Shown: in pieces, positions 9,178 to 16,329 of the stretch
Numbering within the stretch: the stretch's first letter is position 1
Layout of the letters: every line of letters starts with the position of its first letter
Assembly (NCBI GenBank): GCA_964596645.1
Contig: CAZQVB010000041.1
Span: forward strand, 1-37,361
Source: CAVQEK01 sp964596645
GTDB taxonomy: Bacteria; Bacteroidota; Bacteroidia; Cytophagales; Cyclobacteriaceae
Direction: 5' to 3'
DNA: 37,361 nucleotides
Position numbers and translations under genes: made by a program
Notes under the pieces: generated by a model
What the model was told of the DNA's origin: nothing
Seen by the model: the letters and a program-made list of their open reading frames with translations, nothing else
Database searches by the model: none

Positions 9178-9471
9178 ATGAAAGAGCATTTAACAACATT
9201 TGACGAACATCTTGACAAAAGGTATGGGGCTATTGGAACGGCAGAACGTGCGAACTTTGAGATTAAGGCAAAAGCATTTGCCATAGGTGAAATTATCAGA
9301 GAAGCTCGTAAAGAAGCAAAAATGACCCAGGAACAGTTGGCAGCACGAACTGGAACAAAAAAGAGCTTTATCTCCAGAATTGAGAATGGACGAAGTGACA
9401 TTCAACTGTCAACTCTTTACAGGCTCATGGAGATTGGACTGAGTAAAAGGGTTAACCTGACTATCGGGTAA
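9178..9471 (+). CDS. XRE-family helix-turn-helix protein, orphan antitoxin-like
   Basis: A 97-residue DNA-binding protein. The C-terminal HTH runs from IGEIIREARKEAKMTQEQLA through RTGTKKSFISRIENGRSDIQ to LSTLYRLMEIGL, the canonical Cro/C1 pattern with recognition helix KKSFISRIENG. The N-terminal 35 residues are charged and helical (LTTFDEHLDKRYG), as in HigA-type antitoxins and related regulators. HigA normally follows a RelE-like HigB toxin gene. Here only 75 nt separate it from the kinase gene, with no room for a toxin, and no RelE-like ORF follows, so it looks like an orphan. Base composition is more AT-rich than the kinase gene, and it opens an AT-rich patch reaching to about 10150. Confidence 0.85.
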   Translation: MKEHLTTFDEHLDKRYGAIGTAERANFEIKAKAFAIGEIIREARKEAKMTQEQLAARTGTKKSFISRIENGRSDIQLSTLYRLMEIGLSKRVNLTIG

Positions 9472-9597
9472 CGGAGACACAATTGTTTTAACTATGGCAA
9501 GTGCGGGATTTTAACACCCATTCTTTGTCCAACAGATTAATAGTTAATTGATTTCAATGTTTTCACTATTAAGTCAGCCCGCATTGACTGTAGCCGA

Positions 9598-9979
9598 TGT
9601 TGTGCTTGTTTTTTCTCCTTTATACTACTGTCAGTAATAATATAAATCCGCAAATTATCATTATTGGTGCGGTGCCAGTCATTATTTTACGACAATTTCT
9701 GATTCGATTAGTTGTCCATTTGAGTTGTTCATACTTCAAATATTTGTCAGATTCAGGAAGTATAATTGTCCAACAGTCAATAGTGTGAAAATTGGTCATA
9801 TACCAACTTGTCGAAGCTTGTGTTTTTGTCAGTTCTCCATCTGCATCAATGGAATTAATCATTGTCCGCAGGTTGAAGCAAGCAGGAGTATAAAAAATGA
9901 CTGTAACTATCCAAAAAATTAGAAAGCTAACACTTGTAAATATTAACAGAATTGTCTCCATTTTATATTATGCACAACA
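9598..9979. repeat. 8-bp inverted repeat bracketing an AT-rich small gene
   Basis: TGTTGTGC at 9598-9605 and its exact reverse complement GCACAACA at 9972-9979 flank the small membrane gene at 9620-9961, each within about 20 nt of the gene ends. An exact octamer pair at this distance can occur by chance, but its tight bracketing of a single AT-rich gene recalls mobile gene cassettes. I see no recombinase gene nearby and no clear attC secondary structure, so this is only suggestive. Confidence 0.35.
9620..9961 (-). CDS. Hypothetical two-helix membrane protein, AT-rich
   Basis: I do not recognise this 113-residue protein. It has one hydrophobic helix at the N-terminus (about 4-25, ILLIFTSVSFLIFWIVTVIF) and one at the C-terminus (about 95-112, APIMIICGFILLLTVV). 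A soluble segment of about 65 residues lies between them, rich in Thr, Trp and Tyr (STSWYMTNFHTIDCWTI). Both termini would lie on the same side of the membrane. Composition is much more AT-rich than the operons on either side. It is bracketed by an exact inverted octamer and stands on the opposite strand to both neighbours, which suggests a separately acquired gene. Confidence 0.55.
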   Translation of the reverse strand: METILLIFTSVSFLIFWIVTVIFYTPACFNLRTMINSIDADGELTKTQASTSWYMTNFHTIDCWTIILPESDKYLKYEQLKWTTNRIRNCRKIMTGTAPIMIICGFILLLTVV

Positions 9980-10059
9980 GATACTAAGCTCCTTGGACCT
10001 ACTGAGCCATTTCAACGGTAGTGGCAAGAAGCTGCTTTTCAGGATAACGTAATGACTAA

Positions 10060-10084
10060 GCCTCTGTAGCTTAATAGATCGAAC
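10060..10084 (+). other. tRNA-like 5' fragment (possible decayed tRNA-Arg)
   Basis: The segment starting GCCTCTGTAGCTTAATAGAT resembles the first 25 bases of bacterial tRNA-Arg genes (GCCTCTGTAGCTCAATGGAT), with a few changes in the D-loop. The anticodon and T arms that should follow are not recognisable. It could be a relic of a tRNA gene broken by insertion of foreign DNA, which would fit the AT-rich patch beside it, or a chance resemblance. The surrounding stretch 9962-10153 holds no gene that I can support. Confidence 0.25.
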
Positions 10085-10153
10085 TTATAGAAAATTCGCA
10101 CATTTACAGTTCATACCAACGCTTTTTATTAAATATGTCGTATAGAACATTGT

Positions 10154-10645
10154 ATGAAAACACTCGATATCCTCATCAGCATACGCCGGATCGTGCGCTC
10201 GATCAACCTGGAGTCTAAGCGTATTCAGAAAGATTTTGGCGTCAGCATACCCCAATTACTTTGCCTGTTGCACCTGCGCGACAGCCATAATTATCAGAGC
10301 ACACATTCTCAACTTATGCTGTTGCTGAGCCTCAACTCCAGCACGGTAACAGGAATTGTAAGCAGGCTGGAAGCCAAGGGCCTATTGGCCCGTGTGCCTG
10401 CCCGCGGCGACCAGCGGGTTACCGCCATTGCGCTTACCAACAAGGGGCTGAAGCTGCTGAAAAGTGCGCCCAACATTCTGCACGAGAAGCTAGTACAGAA
10501 AATAGAGCAATTGCCGCCCGGCGAACAAAAAACCATTCACAATGCGCTCGAAACCATCGTCGCCGCTATGCAGATCGATCAATTGGAGGTGAGTCCTGTG
10601 CTATCCGGCGACGAACTCAGCAGCCCGTCTGCGGAGCCCCGGTAA
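10154..10645 (+). CDS. MarR-family transcriptional regulator
   Basis: A 163-residue winged-helix regulator. The MarR fold is visible: dimer helices at the N-terminus (RRIVRSINLESKRIQKDFGVS), HTH with THSQLMLLLSLNSSTVTGIVSRLEAKGLL (about 52-80), wing ARGDQRVTAIALTNKGLKLL, and a C-terminal helix. The wing Asp-x-Arg (DQR) and LTxKG are family hallmarks. These proteins are usually repressors that leave DNA when a small ligand binds. It stands 108 nt upstream of, and in the same direction as, the ureido/carbamoyl operon, so it is the natural candidate for its regulator. The last 15 residues (rich in Ser and Pro) are an unconserved tail. Confidence 0.9.
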   Translation: MKTLDILISIRRIVRSINLESKRIQKDFGVSIPQLLCLLHLRDSHNYQSTHSQLMLLLSLNSSTVTGIVSRLEAKGLLARVPARGDQRVTAIALTNKGLKLLKSAPNILHEKLVQKIEQLPPGEQKTIHNALETIVAAMQIDQLEVSPVLSGDELSSPSAEPR

Positions 10646-10661
10646 TGGCCTGCCCGTTGGG

Positions 10662-10693
10662 TTTTTATGCTTTGGCAATGTTTCGTACCTTTG
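10662..10693 (+). promoter_or_regulatory. Bacteroidota-type promoter candidate for the ureido/carbamoyl operon
   Basis: TACCTTTG at 10686-10693 is an exact match to the Bacteroidota -7 consensus TAnnTTTG. A T-rich run at 10662-10666 lies about 20 nt upstream, where the -33 TTTG should be, but without the G. It lies between the MarR stop and the first operon gene at 10754, leaving a leader of roughly 55 nt. Position fits well; strength of the -33 box is uncertain. Confidence 0.5.
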
Positions 10694-10753
10694 TTCTGTA
10701 GAACTTATTTTTCGTCATGGGCCTGCAGAGGCATCAGACAAAACAGTGCGCTT

Positions 10754-11116
10754 ATGCCAGAAAACAAGGAAACCATCATTCAAGCAGTGGTGGATTATAT
10801 CAAATCAGAAGAGCTTGAAGACATTAGAGCCCGTATAGTTGGCTATAGCGATCCGGCTAAAATTGTCTGGAACACCAGCGGCAAGGGCTATGTTCCCGAC
10901 ATCACCGCTGCCGGCGATGGCAATATGTTTATTTTCGAAGTGCAGCACCCCGACAGCGACCTTAGTCCGCAAATCGACAAGTGGCGCCTGTTCACCACCT
11001 TTTCCCGGAAGACAAAAGGTAACTTTTATATCGTAGGTATGGCCGATCAGGAATATACAATCAAGAATTTGCTTTACGAACATCGTATCGACGCACAGGT
11101 ACTCACAGTGAAATAA
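10754..11116 (+). CDS. Small uncharacterised protein, PD-(D/E)XK nuclease-like fold suspected
   Basis: A 120-residue soluble protein that I cannot assign to a named family. After an N-terminal helix (ETIIQAVVDYIKSEELEDIRARIVGY) it shows GKGYVPDITAAGDGNMFIFEVQ, a strand-turn-strand with the spacing of the PD-(D/E)XK core: Pro-Asp, then about 13 residues, then hydrophobic-Glu-Val-Gln. The usual catalytic Lys is Gln here, a change known in some members but also in inactive ones. A helix with DKWRLFTTFSRK and a strand FYIVGMADQ follow, as in that fold. Start ATG 10754 was chosen over the longer frame from 10667, whose first 29 residues overlap the promoter candidate. It is the first gene after that promoter, 46 nt before the FN3-like gene. 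Confidence 0.55.
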   Translation: MPENKETIIQAVVDYIKSEELEDIRARIVGYSDPAKIVWNTSGKGYVPDITAAGDGNMFIFEVQHPDSDLSPQIDKWRLFTTFSRKTKGNFYIVGMADQEYTIKNLLYEHRIDAQVLTVK

Positions 11117-11162
11117 AAGGTATAAACTTTAATCCTGACTTATTTTCATATCCTTCTAGTCT

Positions 11163-11633
11163 ATGCCTCAGCCAACGGCATTGCGCCGATTTCTTTTTTA
11201 TGTGCTTCTCTTTACTACGGCGATTTGTCGTGCACAGCAGCCTGTACCTGTATTTAACCTGCCAGCCGACAATACCTCTGAGGCCGGGCACATCAAACTG
11301 GTGTGGGACATAGCTGGCACACAACCCGAGGCTTTTATATACGAGTTACAGCACGCATCTGACAGTTCTTTTCTGCATCCGGAAAGTGCCTATGAAGGCC
11401 CCGACAAGGCGACATTCATCTCTGGCTTGCCCGATGGCCAGTATTACTACCGCGTACGGGCTAAGGTAGATGGTGAAGTTTCTGATTGGTCTGCGCCCAT
11501 TGCAGTGCAGGTACAGCATCATAGCCTTGCCTTGGCACTGTCACTGGCTGGTGTGGGCGTGGTGGTTTTTTTAATGACCGTAGGCGTGGTGGTGGTCGGA
11601 GTGCGTAAATCAAAAATTGACGAAAAGGCATGA
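11163..11633 (+). CDS. Fibronectin-III-like protein with signal peptide and C-terminal membrane anchor
   Basis: A 156-residue protein with a signal peptide (FLFYVLLFTTAICRAQ, about 10-25). One beta-sandwich domain of the FN3 type follows: HIKLVWDIAG, FIYELQHASDSSF, TFISGLPDGQYYYRVRAKVDGEVSDWSAPIAVQV. A C-terminal helix (about 123-147) is followed by the positive tail VRKSKIDEKA. The domain thus sits in the periplasm, anchored in the inner membrane. Its TGA stop overlaps the ATG of the sodium symporter by 4 nt (ATGA at 11630), which implies translational coupling and fixed stoichiometry. I infer an accessory or substrate-presenting subunit of the transporter. FN3 pairing with a symporter is not a standard arrangement that I know. 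Confidence 0.75.
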   Translation: MPQPTALRRFLFYVLLFTTAICRAQQPVPVFNLPADNTSEAGHIKLVWDIAGTQPEAFIYELQHASDSSFLHPESAYEGPDKATFISGLPDGQYYYRVRAKVDGEVSDWSAPIAVQVQHHSLALALSLAGVGVVVFLMTVGVVVVGVRKSKIDEKA

Positions 11634-13063
11634 ACTTCCAATCCGAAATCATCTCCACCAATATGGGCTGGATCATGCTGGCCATACTCAGCGTCTTCTG
11701 GATTTTGCTCGGTATATATTGGGGCAAAAAGGCCAAAAATATGGAGGGTTTTATGCTGGCCGGCCGCAATGTCGGGCTGGCCTTTGGCGCGGCTACGGCT
11801 ATGGCCACCTGGGTCACCTCCAACACCACCATGCTGGCACCGCAGTTTGCCCTGGAGCTTGGTGTGTGGGGCATGATCGCCTACAGCACCGCTTCTTTTG
11901 GGTTGTTCCTCTTCGCACCTCTGGCCAAACGTATACGGGCACTCATGCCCAACGGCTTCACCAGCGGAGATTTCATAAGGCTGCGCTACGGCAAGTCTAC
12001 ATGGGTGTTTTTCCTGATCATCTCCATATTTTACGGCTTCACCTGGCTGGTGAGTATGGGCATGGCCGGTGGCCTGCTCATGAATGCCATAGCAGGCATA
12101 CCGTATCAGCTGGGCATGACGGTGATACTGACCGTGTGTGTCATCTACACATTGTTTGGTGGATTGTACGCTGTGATAGGCACCGACTTCATACAGTCGC
12201 TCATCATACTGGTGGGCATAGTGGTGGTGGGTGTGGGCGTGCTCATGTATATGGATTTTGGGGCTGTGTATGATCATCTGTCCGACGACAAGCCCATGCT
12301 CATCAATGCGCTGTTGCCTGCTTCACTTATGGCTGTTTTCAACAACCTCATCTTTGGCATCGGCGAAATATTCCATAGCAATGTGTGGTGGAGCAGGGCT
12401 TTTGCCATGCGAAAGGGAATAGGGCAGAAGGCCTACAATATGGCCGGACTATTTTGGTTGCCGGTACCCATCGCTGCCGGTTTTATAGCCCTTACCAGCG
12501 GTGCCATTGGCATCAACATTACCAGCCCCGATATGGTTGGCCCCATGGTGGCCGCCACCATACTCGGCAAGGCCGGCGCCATTGTAGTGTTTGCTGTTTT
12601 CTTTTGCTCGCTGGCATCTAGTATCGACAGCCTGCTGGCGGCCACTTCCGATCTCATCACCGAAGACATTTATAAGAAAATGATCAATCCTGCGGCAGGC
12701 GAAAGAAAATTGCGGCGTGTGTCGATGTTTGTGATCGTGGGCCTTGGCTTGCTGGCGTGGGTGGCGTGCATGCCGCGAATAGGCACACTGGCCGATGTGC
12801 TCTTTTTTGCCGGGCCGTTGGTAGGCAGTGTCATTTGGCCTATTATTACCGGCTTATTCTGGAAAAAGGCAAATGCCCGCGGCGCCCTCACAGGTATGAT
12901 CGCCGGCTCCGTGGCGGGGCTTTTTGCCTATGTGTATGTGGGCTGGTACACGGCTACATTGGTTGGTGCGGCAGTGTCTATGGTCATCGTGATCATTTTT
13001 ACCAAGCTGTACCCTGAAGATTTTGACTGGCAGCATTTGCAGGAAAAACCACTAAAAGCGTAA
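11630..13063 (+). CDS. Sodium:solute symporter family permease, DUR3-like
   Basis: A 477-residue inner-membrane permease with about 13 hydrophobic helices. SSS-family marks are GFMLAGRNVGLAFGAATAMATW near the N-terminus, VIYTLFGGLYAVIGTDFIQS (about 165-185) and the conserved SLASSIDSLLAATSDLITED (about 325-345). The AGRNVG...ATW segment and the YTLFGGL..V.GTDFIQ segment resemble the urea/polyamine DUR3 branch more than the proline or glucose branches; this is judged by eye. DUR3 proteins take up urea, so import of a ureido compound fits the carbamoyl enzymes encoded downstream. It overlaps the FN3-like gene by 4 nt and is followed after 4 nt by a 42-residue membrane peptide, which together look like a three-part transporter. 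Confidence 0.9.
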   Translation: MNFQSEIISTNMGWIMLAILSVFWILLGIYWGKKAKNMEGFMLAGRNVGLAFGAATAMATWVTSNTTMLAPQFALELGVWGMIAYSTASFGLFLFAPLAKRIRALMPNGFTSGDFIRLRYGKSTWVFFLIISIFYGFTWLVSMGMAGGLLMNAIAGIPYQLGMTVILTVCVIYTLFGGLYAVIGTDFIQSLIILVGIVVVGVGVLMYMDFGAVYDHLSDDKPMLINALLPASLMAVFNNLIFGIGEIFHSNVWWSRAFAMRKGIGQKAYNMAGLFWLPVPIAAGFIALTSGAIGINITSPDMVGPMVAATILGKAGAIVVFAVFFCSLASSIDSLLAATSDLITEDIYKKMINPAAGERKLRRVSMFVIVGLGLLAWVACMPRIGTLADVLFFAGPLVGSVIWPIITGLFWKKANARGALTGMIAGSVAGLFAYVYVGWYTATLVGAAVSMVIVIIFTKLYPEDFDWQHLQEKPLKA

Positions 13064-13067
13064 CGAT

Positions 13068-13196
13068 ATGATGGTTAAATTCTCAGAGCCACTATTGCTC
13101 GCACTAATTTATGGCTCCCTGGGGCTTATCACTGTGGCAGTAGTTGTACTTTCTGTTTTGTTCATTAAAGACGTAAAAAGCAAAGAGCTATGGTGA
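13068..13196 (+). CDS. 42-residue single-helix membrane peptide, possible symporter small subunit
   Basis: This short frame fills the gap between the symporter and the transcarbamylase-like gene. It begins MMVKFSEPLLLALIYG, has one hydrophobic helix (about residues 8-33, with GLITVAVVVLSVLF) and ends in the charged tail KDVKSKELW. It starts 4 nt after the symporter stop. Its last codons overlap the ATG of the next gene (13190) by 7 nt, so its stop and the next start are interlocked. The exact fit between two genes and the helix-plus-charged-tail layout argue for a real gene. Tiny partner proteins are known for other secondary transporters (MetS with MetP, YhdT with PanF). Start may be either of two adjacent ATG codons. 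Confidence 0.7.
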   Translation: MMVKFSEPLLLALIYGSLGLITVAVVVLSVLFIKDVKSKELW

Positions 13197-14275
13197 TAAA
13201 ACAATTCAAGGAACAACAGCCGGACGGCAATGGTAAAAACCCGCTGAACTCCGACGGATTATACCCCAATCCGGAAATGCTGATCTCGAAAGAGAAGATC
13301 AACTGGGAGGTGCTCAAGAGCCTGGTGGGCAAGTCCGTATTGTCGGCCAACCAGTTTGATAAGGAGCTCGTGCTGGAGTTGTGTAAGCTGGCGGCCATGC
13401 TCGAATCGCGTGAGATCGCCAGCAGCCATCCGCTCGATGGCAAAATTGTGATTACTGCATTTTTTGAAGCCAGCACACGCACCCGGCTGTCTTTCGAAAG
13501 CGCGGTGTTGCGGCTCGATGGCAAGATCGTATCCATCTCCGATGGCAGCACCACAGGAGTGGCCAAGGGCGAATCTATCTCCGATATCGGCGAAATGTTC
13601 AACAACTACGGCGACATAGTAGTGATGCGCCACACCCAGACCGACTCCATTGAGCAACTGCTGCAAAACTTGCGAATACCGCTCATAAACGCGGGCAATG
13701 GCAGCGGCGAGCACCCTACACAGGCGCTGGCCGACTGGTTTGCCATACTGAAATGGAAGCCGGAGCTGAAGGGCGAGGTGGACGAAAAAGATAAGATACA
13801 CCTGGGCATATTGGGCACGCCGGGCAGTATGCGCGCAGTGAACAGCTTCCTGCGCATGTCGCTGCTCTTTGCGCAAGGCATACGGCGCATTTCCATCATC
13901 TCTGAAATGGTGGATCCGCTGGGTGAGGAATTGTACAAAGACCTGCAGGCTTGTGGTATTCCCTACGAGCTCACCAACGATATCAATGAAGTGGTCTCCG
14001 ATCTGGATGTGATTTACATGAATTCAATAGCCTTTCTGGGCGACAGCTACCGCTCTCTCGACTCGCGGTTCAAGCTCAATCAAAATAGTAAATTGAAAGA
14101 AGATGCCGTGGTGTTGCATCCACTTGCCCGGTTAGACGAACTCGATCCAAATCTGGACAAGACCACACACAACCTTTACTTCACGCAGGCCCATGGCGCG
14201 GTATTCATTCGCCAGGCATTGTTTATTTCTGTGCTCGATCGTTTCGATCGCCTGCCAAAAGAGGAGCTGACATAG
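13190..14275 (+). CDS. Aspartate/ornithine carbamoyltransferase paralogue with altered acceptor site
   Basis: A 361-residue PyrB-like enzyme with about 50 extra N-terminal residues. The carbamoyl-phosphate site is intact: STRTR at 95-99, Lys126 (Lys84 of E. coli PyrB), MRH at 146-148 (Arg105), HPTQ at 175-178 (His134) and Arg215 (Arg167). The acceptor loop is not: PyrB has TRVQ with Arg229 and Gln231, which hold the carboxylates of aspartate. Here the aligned segment is YMNSIAFLGDSY (276-287), with Ser and Ala at those places, and HPLPR has become HPLAR (310-314). So it should transfer or remove a carbamoyl group, but with an acceptor other than aspartate. Its neighbours are an amidotransferase, an N-carbamoyl hydrolase and an amidase-like hydrolase, not pyrimidine genes. 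The 5' end overlaps the 42-residue peptide by 7 nt. Confidence 0.9.
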   Translation: MVIKQFKEQQPDGNGKNPLNSDGLYPNPEMLISKEKINWEVLKSLVGKSVLSANQFDKELVLELCKLAAMLESREIASSHPLDGKIVITAFFEASTRTRLSFESAVLRLDGKIVSISDGSTTGVAKGESISDIGEMFNNYGDIVVMRHTQTDSIEQLLQNLRIPLINAGNGSGEHPTQALADWFAILKWKPELKGEVDEKDKIHLGILGTPGSMRAVNSFLRMSLLFAQGIRRISIISEMVDPLGEELYKDLQACGIPYELTNDINEVVSDLDVIYMNSIAFLGDSYRSLDSRFKLNQNSKLKEDAVVLHPLARLDELDPNLDKTTHNLYFTQAHGAVFIRQALFISVLDRFDRLPKEELT

Positions 14276-14325
14276 AAAAGTAGGATTAAAAACATTAACT
14301 AAAACCAATAAGCAACTAGAGAAAT

Positions 14326-16290
14326 ATGTGCGGAATAGCAGGATTTTGGAAAACGGCCCCACTCGAAAGTGAATCGGATGTGTACGTGCGGCAAATGGCA
14401 GAGAAGCTTCACCACCGCGGGCCCGACGGATATGGGTTTTACGTGGAAAAAGAAAAGGGTATAGCCATGGGGCATGCGCGGTTGTCCATCATCGACCTGG
14501 AGACGGGCAGCCAGCCCTTGTTCAACCACGACAAGTCACACGCCCTCACTGTGAACGGCGAATTCTATGACTACAAGCGCATAAGATCTGTGTTGAAGCT
14601 GGAAGGACACGAGTTCGTATGCAAGTCCGACAGCGAGATAGCGTTGCCGCTGTATCAGAAATATGGCCTTGACTTCGTGCAGCACCTGCGTGGTGAGTTT
14701 GCCTTCGCGCTGTACGATGAAAAACAACAGCAGTTGGTGTTGGTACGCGACAGGTTCGGCATCAAGCCGCTATTCTACCACATCAGCGACGACACCGTCT
14801 ACTATGGTTCGGAGATGAAAGCCCTTTTTGCACATCCAAAAGTGCCCCGGCAGTTCGATTCACAGGCCCTCATCCATCAATTGATGCATACCATGGTGCC
14901 CGGCACCAGCGCATTCAAAGGCATACACGCGCTAGAGCCCGGCTGTATGATGATCATTAAAAAAAATGGCGCGCGCTTCGAGGTGAAGCAGCACAAATAT
15001 TGGGATGTTGACTTTCCGCGCGATGGCGATCGGGATGATAAAGGCGAAGCATTCTACATCAAAGATGTTCAGGAAAAACTTCTGGAATCGGTTCATTACA
15101 GGCTGGAGGCCGACGTGCCGGTGGGCTGTTATCTGTCGGGAGGTATCGACAGTTGCTCTATGCTCGGCCTTGCTTCCTCCATGCAGCAGTCACCTGTAAA
15201 AGCTTTCACCATCAGCTTCGACAATAAAGACTACGACGAAGCGTCGATTGCCCGTGAGATGGCCGACCGCACTGGCGCCGACCAGGAGCAGATACACCTG
15301 GCGGCAGCCGAGCTCTATGGCGACAATTATGTGAAAACATTATATCACGCCGAGCGCACCTTTTACAACACATTGGGCGTAGCCAAGTGGTGCATGAGCA
15401 AGCGCGTGAACGAATGCGGCTATCGCGTAGTGGTGACGGGCGAGGGGTCCGACGAATTGTATGGTGGCTACCCGGCTTTCAAGCGCGACATGTTTTTGCA
15501 TGCCTACAAAGGTGACGAGAGCAAAGAGTGGCGAGACCTGATGGACAAGAGCAATTCGCTTTTTAAGGGGGCCATCCTGGCCGAAAACCAGGTGAAACAC
15601 CCGGCGTTTGAGTCGCTCTGCGGTTTCACACCATCATGGATACAGCCTTGGATGCAAACCCTCGACATAGCCAGACCACTGCTCAACGAGGGCCTGCGCG
15701 ATGAGCTGAAGGACTATGACCCCATAGAAGCCATAGTAGCCAAACTGGACCGCAGTCAGATAGAAGGCCGGCATGTATTGGACATCACACAGTACACCTG
15801 GATCAAGACCATGCTGGAATGCCAGATACTGAACTGGGGTGGCGACAGGGTAGATATGGCCAATTCCATGGAATCGCGCCCGGCTTTTCTCGATCACCAC
15901 GTAGCAGAGTCGGCGCGTCATATTCCACCGAAGTATCGCATAAAGGGCAACACAGAAAAGTACGTGCTGCGTGAGGCCATGAAAAACATACTGCCGGAGG
16001 TGCTGTACAAGCGCGAGAAGTTCGCCTTTATGGCGCCTCCGGGCCACACGGAGCCCAAGAAGCAAAAGGCACTCCAGGCACTGATCGACCGATTTATGAG
16101 CCCGGACCGCATTAAAGCGGTGGGTGTGTTCGACCCGGTGCGGCTCAACCAGTTTCTCACCGACTACAGAAATGACAAAGACCCGGTATCGCTCGTGCGC
16201 AAAGATGCGCTGCTGAACCACCTGTTGGGTCTGCATGTGCTTCATGCACAGTTTGTAAGCCAGGAAGAAATAGAAGTACCGGTGGTGTAG
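14326..16290 (+). CDS. Glutamine-hydrolysing asparagine synthetase homologue (class II amidotransferase)
   Basis: A 654-residue two-domain amidotransferase. The N-terminal glutaminase begins MCGIAGFW with nucleophile Cys2, followed by HHRGPDGYGFY, MGHARLSIIDL, VNGEFYDY and RDRFGIKPLFY. The synthetase domain has the ATP-pyrophosphatase loop LSGGIDS near residue 270 and GEGSDELYGGYP near 371. Ammonia from glutamine is used to amidate a carboxylate activated by AMP. In AsnB the acceptor is aspartate, but the family also includes amidotransferases for other acids, such as AsnO of NAGGN osmolyte synthesis. It lies 50 nt after the carbamoyltransferase paralogue and 39 nt before the M20 hydrolase, so its acceptor may be the N-carbamoylated product. 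It is about 100 residues longer than E. coli AsnB. Confidence 0.92.
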   Translation: MCGIAGFWKTAPLESESDVYVRQMAEKLHHRGPDGYGFYVEKEKGIAMGHARLSIIDLETGSQPLFNHDKSHALTVNGEFYDYKRIRSVLKLEGHEFVCKSDSEIALPLYQKYGLDFVQHLRGEFAFALYDEKQQQLVLVRDRFGIKPLFYHISDDTVYYGSEMKALFAHPKVPRQFDSQALIHQLMHTMVPGTSAFKGIHALEPGCMMIIKKNGARFEVKQHKYWDVDFPRDGDRDDKGEAFYIKDVQEKLLESVHYRLEADVPVGCYLSGGIDSCSMLGLASSMQQSPVKAFTISFDNKDYDEASIAREMADRTGADQEQIHLAAAELYGDNYVKTLYHAERTFYNTLGVAKWCMSKRVNECGYRVVVTGEGSDELYGGYPAFKRDMFLHAYKGDESKEWRDLMDKSNSLFKGAILAENQVKHPAFESLCGFTPSWIQPWMQTLDIARPLLNEGLRDELKDYDPIEAIVAKLDRSQIEGRHVLDITQYTWIKTMLECQILNWGGDRVDMANSMESRPAFLDHHVAESARHIPPKYRIKGNTEKYVLREAMKNILPEVLYKREKFAFMAPPGHTEPKKQKALQALIDRFMSPDRIKAVGVFDPVRLNQFLTDYRNDKDPVSLVRKDALLNHLLGLHVLHAQFVSQEEIEVPVV

Positions 16291-16329
16291 CCGGGACTAT
16301 GGCTTGCTGTATAGCCGCATCAATAGTGT

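Noticed and set aside
11519..12277. 252-codon minus-strand frame opposite the symporter start
   Set aside because: Histidine-rich, low-complexity translation typical of an antisense shadow of a membrane protein gene; the plus-strand SSS frame is clearly coding.
13259..13876. 205-codon minus-strand frame opposite the carbamoyltransferase paralogue
   Set aside because: Exactly antisense to conserved catalytic motifs; no start context or family.
13190..14275. Pyrimidine-synthesis pyrB
   Set aside because: Acceptor-binding Arg229 and Gln231 are missing and no pyrimidine genes are near.
15634..16245. 203-codon minus-strand frame opposite the asparagine-synthetase homologue
   Set aside because: Shadow frame of a confidently identified gene.
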